Positions 43,274 through 52,197 of a stretch of 64,000 nucleotides of DNA are shown piece after piece. The notes below the pieces were generated by a model, which was not told where the DNA came from, ran no database searches, and saw only the letters and a program-made list of their open reading frames with translations. The stretch spans positions 1 to 64,000 of the forward strand of contig CAWGPP010000001.1 in NCBI GenBank assembly GCA_963824545.1, read 5' to 3'. The position numbers and the translations under genes are program-made. The DNA is from Bog-532 sp963824545 (GTDB lineage: Bacteria; Actinomycetota; Actinomycetes; Streptosporangiales; Streptosporangiaceae). Position 1 is the first letter of the stretch, and each line of letters opens with the position of its first letter.

Positions 43274-43312
43274 CCCCGCCACCGTGATGTCGATCATGGT
43301 GGCGGGGTTTTC
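43274..43312 (+). terminator. terminator after DUF1416
   Basis: Perfect arms CCCCGCCACC (43274-43283) and GGTGGCGGGG (43298-43307) followed by TTTT. It ends the sulfurtransferase operon 28 bases after the DUF1416 stop. Confidence 0.9.
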
Positions 43313-43979
43313 CGTTTCCCGGGGCTTTCCTGGCGAATTGAAATGAGCCACGGGTATTGAACGCATGGACCGGGCGAAATGGCACCATCAGGTCGTCCGT
43401 CGGCCAAAAAGGCAAACGGGAGGTTAAGGGCCGGGGAACGGCGGTTGCCTTACCGGGCGTGCCGATACCGGGAACGCCGATGGTGAATAGCGGCATTAAC
43501 GGCCGGCGGTGACGTTAGTCCCTGTCCCGCATTTCCGTCGGCTTGTACCTTGCCCCATGGTGCCGAATATCACGGAAATCGTGATAGCCGGCCGGGGGGA
43601 TGGCATCGCCGGAGGCGGCGGGATACCTAGCGCCTCGCCCTGGCGCGCTCAGGTGCGCGGAACCGGCCCACGGTACGGTCATCCACGTCAGGCCGGGGCC
43701 GCGCCCGGAACAGCTGGGCAATCGCAAGGTGAAGTTCATGCTTCGTTTGCCTGCTTTTAACTTTCTCGGCATTACCGTAGGCCCGACATTACGGAACAGA
43801 GCGGGATGCCGGGGGCCTGAGGTGGCGGACGAGATATTCGGGTCGACCACTACCATCGTCTCCGATCGGGCCGGAAACCGGCTCCACGTCAGCACGACAA
43901 TCCTCGTGGCCACGCACGGCAGGTAAGCAGCCGTCCTTGTGGCCACCCTTGGCAGGGTAACTATAGAGGGGTATCTGAT
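43313..43979. other. pstS upstream region, no gene seen
   Basis: About 670 bases of lower GC than average. Several frames are open, none with recognisable content. It contains a candidate PHO box near 43734 (separate entry), so most of the region is probably regulatory. Confidence 0.4.
43734..43766 (+). promoter_or_regulatory. candidate PHO box (PhoP binding)
   Basis: Two 11-bp direct units, GTTCATGCTTC (43734-43744) and GTTTGCCTGCT (43745-43755), perhaps followed by a weaker TTTAACTTTCT. Streptomyces PhoP sites are 11-bp repeats beginning GTTCA. Spacing and pattern fit, but it lies about 240 bases before pstS. It needs an upstream promoter or a longer leader. Confidence 0.45.
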
Positions 43980-45110
43980 ATGCAACGTGTGCGGATCCAG
44001 GGGGGCGCGACGGCAGGGGTCGCCCTTGTCGCGGCGGCTTTGTCCCTCGCCGCCTGCAGTTCATCGGGCAGTGGCGGCTCGTCGTCGAGCACCAGCCCGT
44101 CCGCGTCGAGCAGCAGCGCTGCCGCCAAGCTCTCTGGCACGCTCAACGCGAGCGGGTCGACGTTCCAGACGACGTTCCAGCAGACGGCCATCCAGAGCTT
44201 CAAGTCGATCCAGCCCGGCCTGACCGTCAACTACGGCGGCGGCGGCTCGGGCAAGGGGCGGACGGACCTGGCCTCGGGGGTCGTCAACTTCGCGGGCTCG
44301 GACTCGCCGATCCCCTCCTCGCAGGCGTCGCTGTTCGCGGGCAAGACCATCCTGTACTTCCCGGTCGTCATCGGGCCGATCACGGTCTCGTACAACCTGT
44401 CGGGCGTCAGCAACCTGAAGCTGGACGGGCCGGTCATCGCGCAGCTCTTCGATGGCTCGATCACCTCGTGGAACAACTCCGCGATCAAGGCGCTCAACCC
44501 CGGGGTCACGCTGCCCAGCACGGCCGTCACCATCGCCCACCGCTCGGACTCCTCGGGCACCACGCAGAACTTTTCGGAGTTCCTGGTGAAGTCCGCGCCG
44601 GGCGTGTGGAAGCTAGGCACCAGCTCGACGATCAACTGGCCCGCCTCCAGCCGCGGCGGCAACGGCAACGGCGGTGTGGCGTCCATCATCAAGAGCACTC
44701 CCGGGGCCATCGGCTACGTGGACTTCGCCGACGCCAAGGCGTCCGGGCTGGTCTTCGCGTCGGTCAAGAACCAGGCTGGCGACTACGTCGCGCCCTCGAC
44801 GTCGGCCGCCTCCGCCGCCGCCAGCCAGGCCACCGTCAAGCCCGACCTGACGTTCAGCGCGATCTGGGCGCCCGGCGCGAGCTCGTACCCGATCACCTAC
44901 CAGTCGTGGGACCTGGTCAACGAGGCTCAGTCCAGCTCGACGACGGCGGCGAACCTCAAGGGGTACATCGGCTACCTGCTCGGCGACGGCCAGAAGCTGC
45001 TCCCCGAGCTGAACTACGCGCCGCTGCCCTCCAACATCGACCAGATGGCGGTGGCGCAGCTCAGCAAGATCGGCTCGTCGTCGGCGGCCCCGGCCCCGAG
45101 CTCGTCCTGA
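43980..45110 (+). CDS. pstS: phosphate-binding lipoprotein
   Basis: A 376-residue periplasmic-binding-type protein that captures phosphate for the Pst ABC transporter. It begins with a lipoprotein signal ending LSLAAC, then a Ser-rich linker. Family blocks: LNASGSTFQTTFQQTAIQSF, VNYGGGGSGKGRTDLASG, FAGSDSPIP, the substrate-contact RSDSSGTTQNFSEFL and IGYVDFADAK. ATG 43980 follows GAGGGG. It is the first gene of the pstSCAB operon. Confidence 0.95.
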   Translation: MQRVRIQGGATAGVALVAAALSLAACSSSGSGGSSSSTSPSASSSSAAAKLSGTLNASGSTFQTTFQQTAIQSFKSIQPGLTVNYGGGGSGKGRTDLASGVVNFAGSDSPIPSSQASLFAGKTILYFPVVIGPITVSYNLSGVSNLKLDGPVIAQLFDGSITSWNNSAIKALNPGVTLPSTAVTIAHRSDSSGTTQNFSEFLVKSAPGVWKLGTSSTINWPASSRGGNGNGGVASIIKSTPGAIGYVDFADAKASGLVFASVKNQAGDYVAPSTSAASAAASQATVKPDLTFSAIWAPGASSYPITYQSWDLVNEAQSSSTTAANLKGYIGYLLGDGQKLLPELNYAPLPSNIDQMAVAQLSKIGSSSAAPAPSSS

Positions 45111-45149
45111 GCACGGTAACGCAGGCTCAACGGAGCGGTTTGTAGACAC

Positions 45150-46121
45150 ATGAGTACAGCCACGCAGGAGCATCAGGCCGTACCCGCCAGCGCCCTGACG
45201 GAGAAGCGGCCGCTCGGCGACCGCGCCTTCCAGATCCTCGCGCTGGCGGCCGGCCTGCTGGTCCTGGTGATCCTGGTCCTGATTGCCGTCTCGACCAGTC
45301 AGCAGGCGTCGTCGTGGTTCAGCACCGAGGGCCTGAAGATCTTCTCGAAGACCTGGAACCCCTCGGCCAACCAGTTCGGTGCGCTGCCCTTCATTTACGG
45401 CACGGTCATCACGGGGGTGATCGCCCTCGTGCTGGCCGTGCCGGTCAGCGTGGGCATCGCCCTGCTGCTGACCGAGGTCGTGCCGCGGCGGTGGGCGCAG
45501 CCGATCGTGTACGTGATCGACCTGCTGGCGGTGGTCCCGTCGGTGGTCTGGGGCCTCTGGGGCATCCTGGTGTTCGCGCCCTGGATCGGCCGCATCTACA
45601 CCTCGATAGCCGGGGGCGTCAACGGCACCCCGGTGCTCGGCCCCCTGTTCGGGCAGCCCACCAGCGGGGCGTCGTTCTTCACCGCCGGCATCATCCTGGC
45701 CTTCATGATCACGCCGATCGTGACGTCGTTGTCGCGCGAGGTCATCGCGACGGTGCCGGCGATCGACCGGGAGGGCGCGTACGCGCTGGGCGCCACCCGC
45801 CTGGAGATGATCCGCGGCGCCGTCTGGCCGCACAGCCAGGGCGGGGTCGTCGGGGCGGTGCTGCTCGGACTGGGCCGGGCGATGGGTGAGACGATCGCGG
45901 CCGCGCTCGTGATCGGCGCGTCGCCCACGATCACGTCGCACCTGTTCGCCCCCGGCTACAGCATGCCCTCGGTCATCGCGAACGAGTTCGGCGAGGCCAC
46001 CGGCGTGTACCGGGCCGGGCTGATCGGGCTCGGCGTGCTGCTGTTCGTCATCACGATCATCATCAACATCATTGCCCGCGGAGTCGTGGAGCGCTCCGCC
46101 CGGCGGAAGCGTGGTGCCTGA
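45150..46121 (+). CDS. pstC: phosphate ABC transporter permease
   Basis: A 323-residue membrane protein with about six helices. The N-terminus is cytoplasmic, the first helix (ILALAAGLLVLVILVLIAV) is at about 30. The EAA-type loop is seen in REVIATVPAIDREGAYALGATRLEMI followed by GRAMGETIAAALVIG. PstC forms the membrane channel together with PstA. The stop overlaps the pstA start (TGATG). Confidence 0.95.
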   Translation: MSTATQEHQAVPASALTEKRPLGDRAFQILALAAGLLVLVILVLIAVSTSQQASSWFSTEGLKIFSKTWNPSANQFGALPFIYGTVITGVIALVLAVPVSVGIALLLTEVVPRRWAQPIVYVIDLLAVVPSVVWGLWGILVFAPWIGRIYTSIAGGVNGTPVLGPLFGQPTSGASFFTAGIILAFMITPIVTSLSREVIATVPAIDREGAYALGATRLEMIRGAVWPHSQGGVVGAVLLGLGRAMGETIAAALVIGASPTITSHLFAPGYSMPSVIANEFGEATGVYRAGLIGLGVLLFVITIIINIIARGVVERSARRKRGA

Positions 46122-47011
46122 TGGCCGTTACCACCGCCCACCCGCAGGCCGACCTGGGGGAGCCCGCGGGCTGGCGCCGTACCAAGAACCGCATCGCGAC
46201 GTGGCTGATGGTGCTCTCGTTCGTGCTCGTGATCATCCCGCTCGGGTTCGTCCTGTTCACGGTGATCGCCAAGGGTGCTTCGGTTATCAGCTGGTCGTTC
46301 CTGACCAGCCCGATCCCGCCCCAGGTGCTGCCCGCGAACGTGGGCGGCATCGGGCCGGCGATCGTCGGCACGATCGAGATCACCGCCCTGGCCACGGTGA
46401 TAGCCGTGCCGCTCGGCGTGCTCGGTGCGGTCTACCTGAACGAGTACGGCGGCACGAACTGGCTGGCCCGGCTCATCGGGTTCATGTCCGACGTGATGAC
46501 GGGTGTGCCGTCGATCGTGATGGGCCTGTTCATCTTCTCGATCTGGGTACTGCACTTCGGCTTCTCGGGCCTGGCCGGCGCCTTGGCCCTGGCCTGCCTG
46601 ATGCTGCCGGTCGTGATCCGCTCCACCGACGAGATGCTGAAGCTCGTGCCGGACGCGCTGCGCGAGGGGAGCTACGCCCTCGGCGCCACCAGGTCCCGCG
46701 TGACGCTCACGGTCGTGCTGCCGGCCGCCCTGGGCGGCATCGTCAGCGGTGCCCTGCTCGCCGTTGCCCGGGCCGCGGGTGAGACGGCGCCCCTGCTGTT
46801 CACGATCCTCACGGTGTCCACCGTGAACACCAACGTGTTCAGCGGCGCGAATACCTCGCTGCCTTCGCAGATCTTCGTGAACGCGAACTCGTCGTTTGTC
46901 GGCGCCCAGGGCCGCGGCTGGGGCGCGGCGCTCACGCTGATCGCGATCGCGTTCATCCTCATGATCGTCGCCCGTCTCGTCACCGCACGATTCGCCAGAT
47001 ACGCGCGCTAG
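46121..47011 (+). CDS. pstA: phosphate ABC transporter permease
   Basis: A 296-residue membrane protein with about six helices. Cytoplasmic coupling loop: DEMLKLVPDALREGSYALGATRSRV, followed by AVARAAGETAPLLFTI. The starting ATG overlaps the end of pstC; the gap to pstB is 7 bases. It pairs with PstC. Confidence 0.95.
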   Translation: MAVTTAHPQADLGEPAGWRRTKNRIATWLMVLSFVLVIIPLGFVLFTVIAKGASVISWSFLTSPIPPQVLPANVGGIGPAIVGTIEITALATVIAVPLGVLGAVYLNEYGGTNWLARLIGFMSDVMTGVPSIVMGLFIFSIWVLHFGFSGLAGALALACLMLPVVIRSTDEMLKLVPDALREGSYALGATRSRVTLTVVLPAALGGIVSGALLAVARAAGETAPLLFTILTVSTVNTNVFSGANTSLPSQIFVNANSSFVGAQGRGWGAALTLIAIAFILMIVARLVTARFARYAR

Positions 47012-47018
47012 GAAGGTC

Positions 47019-47888
47019 ATGGAAGACTCTGAGCAGAAAATCGTTACCAACCTTCCGCAGCCCGAGGTGGTGGCCCAGCCGCAGGCAGGCATGGCCGCGA
47101 CGGGAGAAGTTATCTTCGATGTGCGGAACGTCTCGATTTGGTACAGCGCCTTCAAGGCCGTCACGGACGTCTCGATGTCCATCCACGAGCACGAGATCAC
47201 GGCCTTCATCGGCTCGTCGGGAAGCGGCAAGACGACGGTGCTGCGGGCGTTCAACCGGATGAACGACCTCGTGCCGGGGGCCCGGGTAGAAGGTGACATG
47301 TCCTACCGCGGCGCGTCGCTGTACGGCAAGGACGTCTCCCCGATCGCCGTGCGCCGGCGCATCGGCATGGTCTTCCAGAAGCCGAACCCGTTCCCGAAGT
47401 CGATCTATGACAACGTCGCGTACGGGCCGCGCATCAACGGCGAGCACAACAAGGCCAAGCTGAACGAGATCGTCGAGCGCTCGCTACGACAGGCCGCGCT
47501 GTGGGATGAGGTCAAGAACCGCCTCAACACGTCGGGCCTGAGCCTGTCCGGCGGCCAGGCGCAGCGGCTGTGCATCGCGCGCACGATCGCGGTCGAGCCG
47601 GACGTTGTCCTGATGGACGAGCCCGCCTCCGCGCTCGACCCGATCGCGACCAGCGCCATCGAGGACCTGATGCGCGAGCTCAAGTCGCGCTACACCATCG
47701 TCATCGTCACGCACAACATGCAGCAGGCTACCCGGGTCAGCGACCGCACGGCCGTCTTCTCCGTGCTCGTCAACGAGAAGAGCGACACCCGCACGGGCGT
47801 GCTCGTCGAGTACGGCCGGACCCAGCAGATCTTTGAGGACCCGCACGACTCGCGCACCAAGGCCTACGTCACGGGGCGGATGGGCTGA
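47019..47888 (+). CDS. pstB: phosphate ABC transporter ATP-binding protein
   Basis: A 289-residue ABC ATPase. Walker A GSSGSGKTTVLRAFNRMND, Q-loop MVFQKPNPFP, signature LSLSGGQAQRLCIARTI (QAQ instead of the usual QQQ), Walker B VVLMDEPASALDP, H-loop VTHNMQQATRVSDR. An N-terminal extension of about 35 residues precedes the nucleotide-binding domain. Energises phosphate import with PstCA. Confidence 0.95.
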   Translation: MEDSEQKIVTNLPQPEVVAQPQAGMAATGEVIFDVRNVSIWYSAFKAVTDVSMSIHEHEITAFIGSSGSGKTTVLRAFNRMNDLVPGARVEGDMSYRGASLYGKDVSPIAVRRRIGMVFQKPNPFPKSIYDNVAYGPRINGEHNKAKLNEIVERSLRQAALWDEVKNRLNTSGLSLSGGQAQRLCIARTIAVEPDVVLMDEPASALDPIATSAIEDLMRELKSRYTIVIVTHNMQQATRVSDRTAVFSVLVNEKSDTRTGVLVEYGRTQQIFEDPHDSRTKAYVTGRMG

Positions 47889-48044
47889 TCGGGCCGCGCG
47901 GCCCCGTACGCCGTGCGGCACCTGCGGAAACGTGAACAGAGCCCCCAGTCCTGCCGTCCGGCGGGGCACATATCAAAGAGAGTTAACCGTGAAGATCACG
48001 TTCCGCGGCTGGAGTGCCGGGACGTCGCCCAGGAGGCTCTGATC

Positions 48045-48689
48045 ATGGTCGAGCATCGACAGGAATTCCAGCATGAGCTGGAGGCTATCGAAGCCAAGGT
48101 CATCGAACTGTTCGCTATGGTCGCCGAGGACCTGGCCAAGGCGACCGATGCGCTGCTGACCGGCAACAACGAAGTAGTCAAGGAGCTGGCCGAACGCGAG
48201 CGGGTGATCAACGCCCTCTACCCGGAGATCGAGGAACTGGTCAACCGGACCATCCTGCTGCAGGCGCCGGTCGCTTCCGACCTGCGCTTCCTGCTGTCCG
48301 TGCTGCGCATCGCGCCCGAGCTGGAGCGCTCACACGACCTGGTCGAGCACATCGCCCGCCGCGCCGACCACATCCTGGCGGACGATCTCTCGCCACGCAG
48401 CCGGGGGCTGGTCGAGCGCATGGGGAGTGTCGTGTCCGACATGTGGCGCCAGGCATCGGACGCCTGGTACCGGCGGGACAGTACCGTCGCGGCCGTCCTC
48501 GCCGAACGTGATGAGGAGATGGACGATCTGCACGCGAGCCTGATCGCCGAGCTCGCGGCCGGCGAAATGGCGTTGCCGGTGACGATGGAGATGACGCTGG
48601 TCGCGCGCTTCTACGAGCGCCTCGGCGACCATGCCGTCAATGTCTCCCGGCGGGTGATCTACCTGGCCGGAACCCTGCCTCCCGAATAG
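48045..48689 (+). CDS. phoU: phosphate-signalling regulator PhoU
   Basis: A 214-residue PhoU with the two repeated three-helix bundles, including metal-binding E/D-rich motifs (SDLRFLLSVLRIAPELERSHDLVEHI and TLVARFYERLGDHAVNVSRRV). PhoU links Pst transport activity to the PhoR/PhoP system. I start at ATG 48045 with AGGAGG 8 bases upstream; the longer frame to 47913 has no such support. It ends the pst block. Confidence 0.92.
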   Translation: MVEHRQEFQHELEAIEAKVIELFAMVAEDLAKATDALLTGNNEVVKELAERERVINALYPEIEELVNRTILLQAPVASDLRFLLSVLRIAPELERSHDLVEHIARRADHILADDLSPRSRGLVERMGSVVSDMWRQASDAWYRRDSTVAAVLAERDEEMDDLHASLIAELAAGEMALPVTMEMTLVARFYERLGDHAVNVSRRVIYLAGTLPPE

Positions 48690-49183
48690 GCGGAACGCGT
48701 TGTGACCCGCGGCCACGCCCCGATCAGCCATGACGGCGACGCGAAATTCGCATGCCACGCACTACGTACGTTTCTTACCCAAAAATCCGGACTAGTTCAC
48801 CGACGTGTCACTTGCTGGCCGCCATTACGCAGTTCGGCGTTCAGCACCGTTTCACTCCCGCTGTCTATCAATGGAACGGGTCGCGGTGGGTGTTATCCGG
48901 TAGTGGCCCATCCCTCGCCGTTACTTCGACAGCCCGATACCAAGTGAGGGCACAACAGAGTGGTTTTCGCAGAGTCGGCTGATCTCCCTCCCGGGAAGGT
49001 GTTTCTGGACAGGGGACGCCTGGTTTCGTTGATCACGTCGCTCAGCCCCGCTGTCTCGCGGCCGGGCACGAAGATCACCCCGCCGGGGCGCGGCGAAAAC
49101 GTGGGTGACACATTCCGGTTCACCGGCTCCCGGCGCAATGCAGAATGACTGCCGGGATTGAAGGCAGGGGTGGGACAGCGGCC
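48690..49183. other. intergenic region, no gene seen
   Basis: About 490 bases between phoU and the GntR/UTRA gene. A few frames are open, none with recognisable content. GC is lower at 48740-48970. No repeat or RNA structure stands out. Confidence 0.35.
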
Positions 49184-50161
49184 ATGGGCGACGCCGCGCG
49201 CACCGACCACGGGGGAGCGGGCGGGGACGGCGCCGGTAACGGCGGATCGGCCGCCGGTGTCCTGGCGGACCGGATGGCGGCGGCACTCGTTCATCGTGAG
49301 CCCGGCTGGAAGCTGCCCCGGCGCAGCGCACTGGCCCGCCGGTTCAACGTGAGCCTGGCCGAAATCGACGTCGCCGTCGACGAGCTGTCCCGGCGCTCGC
49401 TGCTGCGCAAACTGCCGGACGGCCAGTTGTACCGGGCCAGCCCGGCCGAGTACCGGATACCGATCGAAGGGCTGGCCGGGCTCAGCACGACCGTCGACCC
49501 GATGGGCAGCGCGATCGTCTGCCAGGCCAAGCACGTATCGCGGCGCCCGGCGCCGCAGGACATCTGCTGGGCCCTGGGCCTCGCGGCCGGCGCGCAGGTC
49601 CAGGTCGTCCGCTGCCTGTGGACCTCAGGCGGGTCCCCGGTCGCCATGTCCACCGCCTACCTGCCGCGGTCCGCCGGCGCTCGCCAGCCGGCCGGGGCCC
49701 GGGTGAGCGCGCCGCAGGACGCCGGCGGCGAATCCGGCTGGCGGCCCGCCTTCGACGAGGTGCTGTCCGCCCCGCCCGCAGAGTCCGAACAGTTCGCCGA
49801 GCGCGCCGAGTCAGCTGGCCCCGCTGGCCCCACCGAGAGCGCCGGTACCGCCGAGGGTGCCGGCCCTGCCGGGCGCGCCGGGCCTGCCGGGCGCGCCGGG
49901 CCTGCCGGGCGCGCCGGGAAGGGCCCGGCTGAGGCGGATACCACGGTCGCCGCGGGACGCCCGGCCGCGCTGAACGTGGAGCTGTCCCCGCCGCAGCCGT
50001 CGATCGCCCGGGGCCTGCACCTGGCTCCGGGCCAGCCGGCGATCACGGTGACCATCCGGTTCGATCGGGCGTCGGTCCCGGTCGCGCTGACCGTGGTTAT
50101 GCTGCGGCCCGATTTCTTCAAGGTCTCGGTCGAAACGGCGGCCCCGCCGGACAGCCGGTAA
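49184..50161 (+). CDS. GntR-family regulator with UTRA-like domain
   Basis: A regulator of about 325 residues. The GntR helix-turn-helix (KLPRRSALARRFNVSLAEIDVAVDELSRRSLLRKLPDGQLYRA) is at about 45-90. A UTRA-like ligand domain follows, with MGSAIVCQAKHVSRRPAPQDI and VQVVRCLWTSGGSPVAMSTAYLP, interrupted by a low-complexity insert (residues about 205-255) that contains three GPAGRA repeats. It ends with ALTVVMLRPDFFKV. Start at ATG 49184 follows GGGGTGGGA; ATG 49145 is possible. Likely controls nearby genes; ligand unknown. Confidence 0.75.
   Translation: MGDAARTDHGGAGGDGAGNGGSAAGVLADRMAAALVHREPGWKLPRRSALARRFNVSLAEIDVAVDELSRRSLLRKLPDGQLYRASPAEYRIPIEGLAGLSTTVDPMGSAIVCQAKHVSRRPAPQDICWALGLAAGAQVQVVRCLWTSGGSPVAMSTAYLPRSAGARQPAGARVSAPQDAGGESGWRPAFDEVLSAPPAESEQFAERAESAGPAGPTESAGTAEGAGPAGRAGPAGRAGPAGRAGKGPAEADTTVAAGRPAALNVELSPPQPSIARGLHLAPGQPAITVTIRFDRASVPVALTVVMLRPDFFKVSVETAAPPDSR
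49866..49919 (+). repeat. 18-bp repeats inside the GntR gene
   Basis: Three tandem copies of an 18-bp unit encode the peptide GPAGRA. They sit in the insert of the ligand-binding region of the GntR/UTRA gene and keep the frame. Confidence 0.8.
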
Positions 50162-50241
50162 GGCCGCGGCCGCCACTTCCGGCACGCTTGTCCCGGTTGC
50201 ACCGGGTCTGTGGACACGCGCCATCACTTACTGCGAACCTA

Positions 50242-52197
50242 ATGCCGATGCCAGCCGAGCCGGTATCAGCGGCGGAGCACGCGCCACGGCGTGCGCGCTA
50301 CGTGATACCCAGGGATACGCCGCACCGTGGCGAGTTCCTTGCTGCGATCGGCGTGGCGCTGGTGATTCTGCACGTGATCTTCGCCCAGCTCACACTGGTC
50401 CTGGCGCTTATCTTCCTGGGTGTCACCAAGGTCAGCAGGTGGCGCCCGGCGTGGCTGGCGGTACCGGCCGTTGCGGGGCTGGTGTGGACGCTGGCCATCG
50501 GGCCGGCCGCGGCCGTGGCCGGGTTCACCGCAGGCCCGGCTCAGGTCGTCTCCTATCTGGGCGGTGTCGCCGGCCATTCCGGCCGGCTGCTGCACCTCGG
50601 CGTCGCGTACGCGGGCATGGGCCATTGGCTGCCCCGGCAGCTTCCGATCGCGCTGATGGCCGGGGCCGCGGAAGCCGCGCTCGCCGCCTGGCTCGACTGG
50701 CTGCACACCGACGAGTGGGAGATACGGGCCCCGCGCCCGGGGCTGCTCGTCGCGGTCCGCCGCGCCGTGGTCATCCGGTCCATGCGATCCGGTGGGGTCG
50801 TCACGCGGGATGGGGCCTGCCTGGGGATAGATGACCTTTCCGGCGGCCGGGCCGCCCTGTCGTGGTCCGAGATAGCCGGCGGCGTCCTGGTCGCGGGCGC
50901 GGCCCGGTCCGGCACCACGACCACCAGCCTTCAGCTCGTGCACGCCGCGGTCCGGCTGCGGAAGCCGGTCATCGTCGTCAACCTCGCGAGCGGCACCGAT
51001 CTGGCCGGGCCGCTGGCCGCGGTCAGTGCCATGGCCGGTGCGCCGTTCTATGAGTTCAGCGCCGCCGGGCCAGCCTCGTACGAGCCGTTCCGCTTCGGCC
51101 TCCCGGCGCGCCGGGCCGCGCTTGTCACGGCCATGCTCAACTGGTCCGGCACGGTGGATCACTACCGGCGTAGTTTCGAGGCCTACCTGACCGACGTGTT
51201 CGAGCTGATCGAAGCGGCGCCGGCCGACCCGCGCATTCCCGTCCTCGACGACGTCGCGCACCTGCTCGACCCGCTCGCGCTGGACGCGCGCATGGAACAG
51301 GTCTCTGTCCATCACGCGCGGTACGCGCACATTGCCGAACGGATCCGGGCCTCGGCCAGCCAGGCGCGCGCGGATCCCGCCCTGCTGATGACCGCGGCCA
51401 GCCAGCTGGCCCAGCTACGGGATACGCCGATTGGCCGCCGGCTCCGCCCGGCCGGCGCGACGGGCCGCCCGCATATCGACATCGGCCGCATCGTCCGCGA
51501 GCGCGCCGTCGTCCTGTTCTCGCTCGGCCCCGCGGGTCACGCGGGCGCCGCGGCCCGCCTCGCGTGGCTGGTGGGCCAGGACATCCTCGCCGCGGATGAG
51601 GACCTGTCCGACATCGGCATCGACGGCGACGGCATCGCGTGGTTCGACCATTGCGAGGGCCTCCCGCAGCCGATGCTCAAGGATCTGATCAGCCGCGGCG
51701 CCGACGCCGGGCTGCCCGTGCTGCTGACCACCACGTCGGCGCGGGCCGGCGCGGGCCTGACCGGTCTGGTGAACGCACTGATCATCCACCGGATGCCCGA
51801 CGCGATCAGCGCCGATCACTTCGCCAGCCACACCGGCGAGCAGCTGATACCGGAGCGCTGGACCAGCCCGCTGGCCGCCGCGCCACCCGGCCGCGGGGCG
51901 GGCCAGGCGGCCGCAGCACGTCCCGCGGGTGGCTCCAGCAAACAGACGGCCACCGCGACCACGACGGCCGCCCCGGCCACACCCTCGTTCGACCGGAGGC
52001 CCAGGGTGCCCGCAGCCCGCCTGCAGCAACTGGGCCGCGGCGAGTTCGTGCTGGCGGCCAGGCAGCCGGGCGAGCGGCTGGTGGCCGCGGCGCGGACGGT
52101 CCCGGTCAGCATCCCCGAGCCGAGAGCCCGGGCCGCTGCCGCCGCCGGTCCGCCCGTGCCGGTGACCCCGGCGGGCGTCGCGGAGGAAGCGAGATGA
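50242..52197 (+). CDS. VirD4/TraG-like membrane ATPase with altered P-loop
   Basis: A protein of about 650 residues with about four N-terminal helices (about 35-150). It then has a VirD4/TraG-type RecA domain: the P-loop position reads VAGAARSGTTTTSLQ, where the lysine is replaced by Thr, and the Walker B region is IAWFDHCEGLPQPMLKDLISRGADAG, fitting the TraG layout but with changed residues. C-terminal 100 residues are low complexity. Start at ATG 50242; GTG 50188 is also in frame. Its stop overlaps the next gene's ATG (ATGA). Possibly an inactive or modified translocase-like component. Confidence 0.65.
   Translation: MPMPAEPVSAAEHAPRRARYVIPRDTPHRGEFLAAIGVALVILHVIFAQLTLVLALIFLGVTKVSRWRPAWLAVPAVAGLVWTLAIGPAAAVAGFTAGPAQVVSYLGGVAGHSGRLLHLGVAYAGMGHWLPRQLPIALMAGAAEAALAAWLDWLHTDEWEIRAPRPGLLVAVRRAVVIRSMRSGGVVTRDGACLGIDDLSGGRAALSWSEIAGGVLVAGAARSGTTTTSLQLVHAAVRLRKPVIVVNLASGTDLAGPLAAVSAMAGAPFYEFSAAGPASYEPFRFGLPARRAALVTAMLNWSGTVDHYRRSFEAYLTDVFELIEAAPADPRIPVLDDVAHLLDPLALDARMEQVSVHHARYAHIAERIRASASQARADPALLMTAASQLAQLRDTPIGRRLRPAGATGRPHIDIGRIVRERAVVLFSLGPAGHAGAAARLAWLVGQDILAADEDLSDIGIDGDGIAWFDHCEGLPQPMLKDLISRGADAGLPVLLTTTSARAGAGLTGLVNALIIHRMPDAISADHFASHTGEQLIPERWTSPLAAAPPGRGAGQAAAARPAGGSSKQTATATTTAAPATPSFDRRPRVPAARLQQLGRGEFVLAARQPGERLVAAARTVPVSIPEPRARAAAAAGPPVPVTPAGVAEEAR

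Noticed and set aside
44613..45941. Minus-strand 442-codon frame across pstS/pstC
   Set aside because: Antisense to two genes with clear family motifs.
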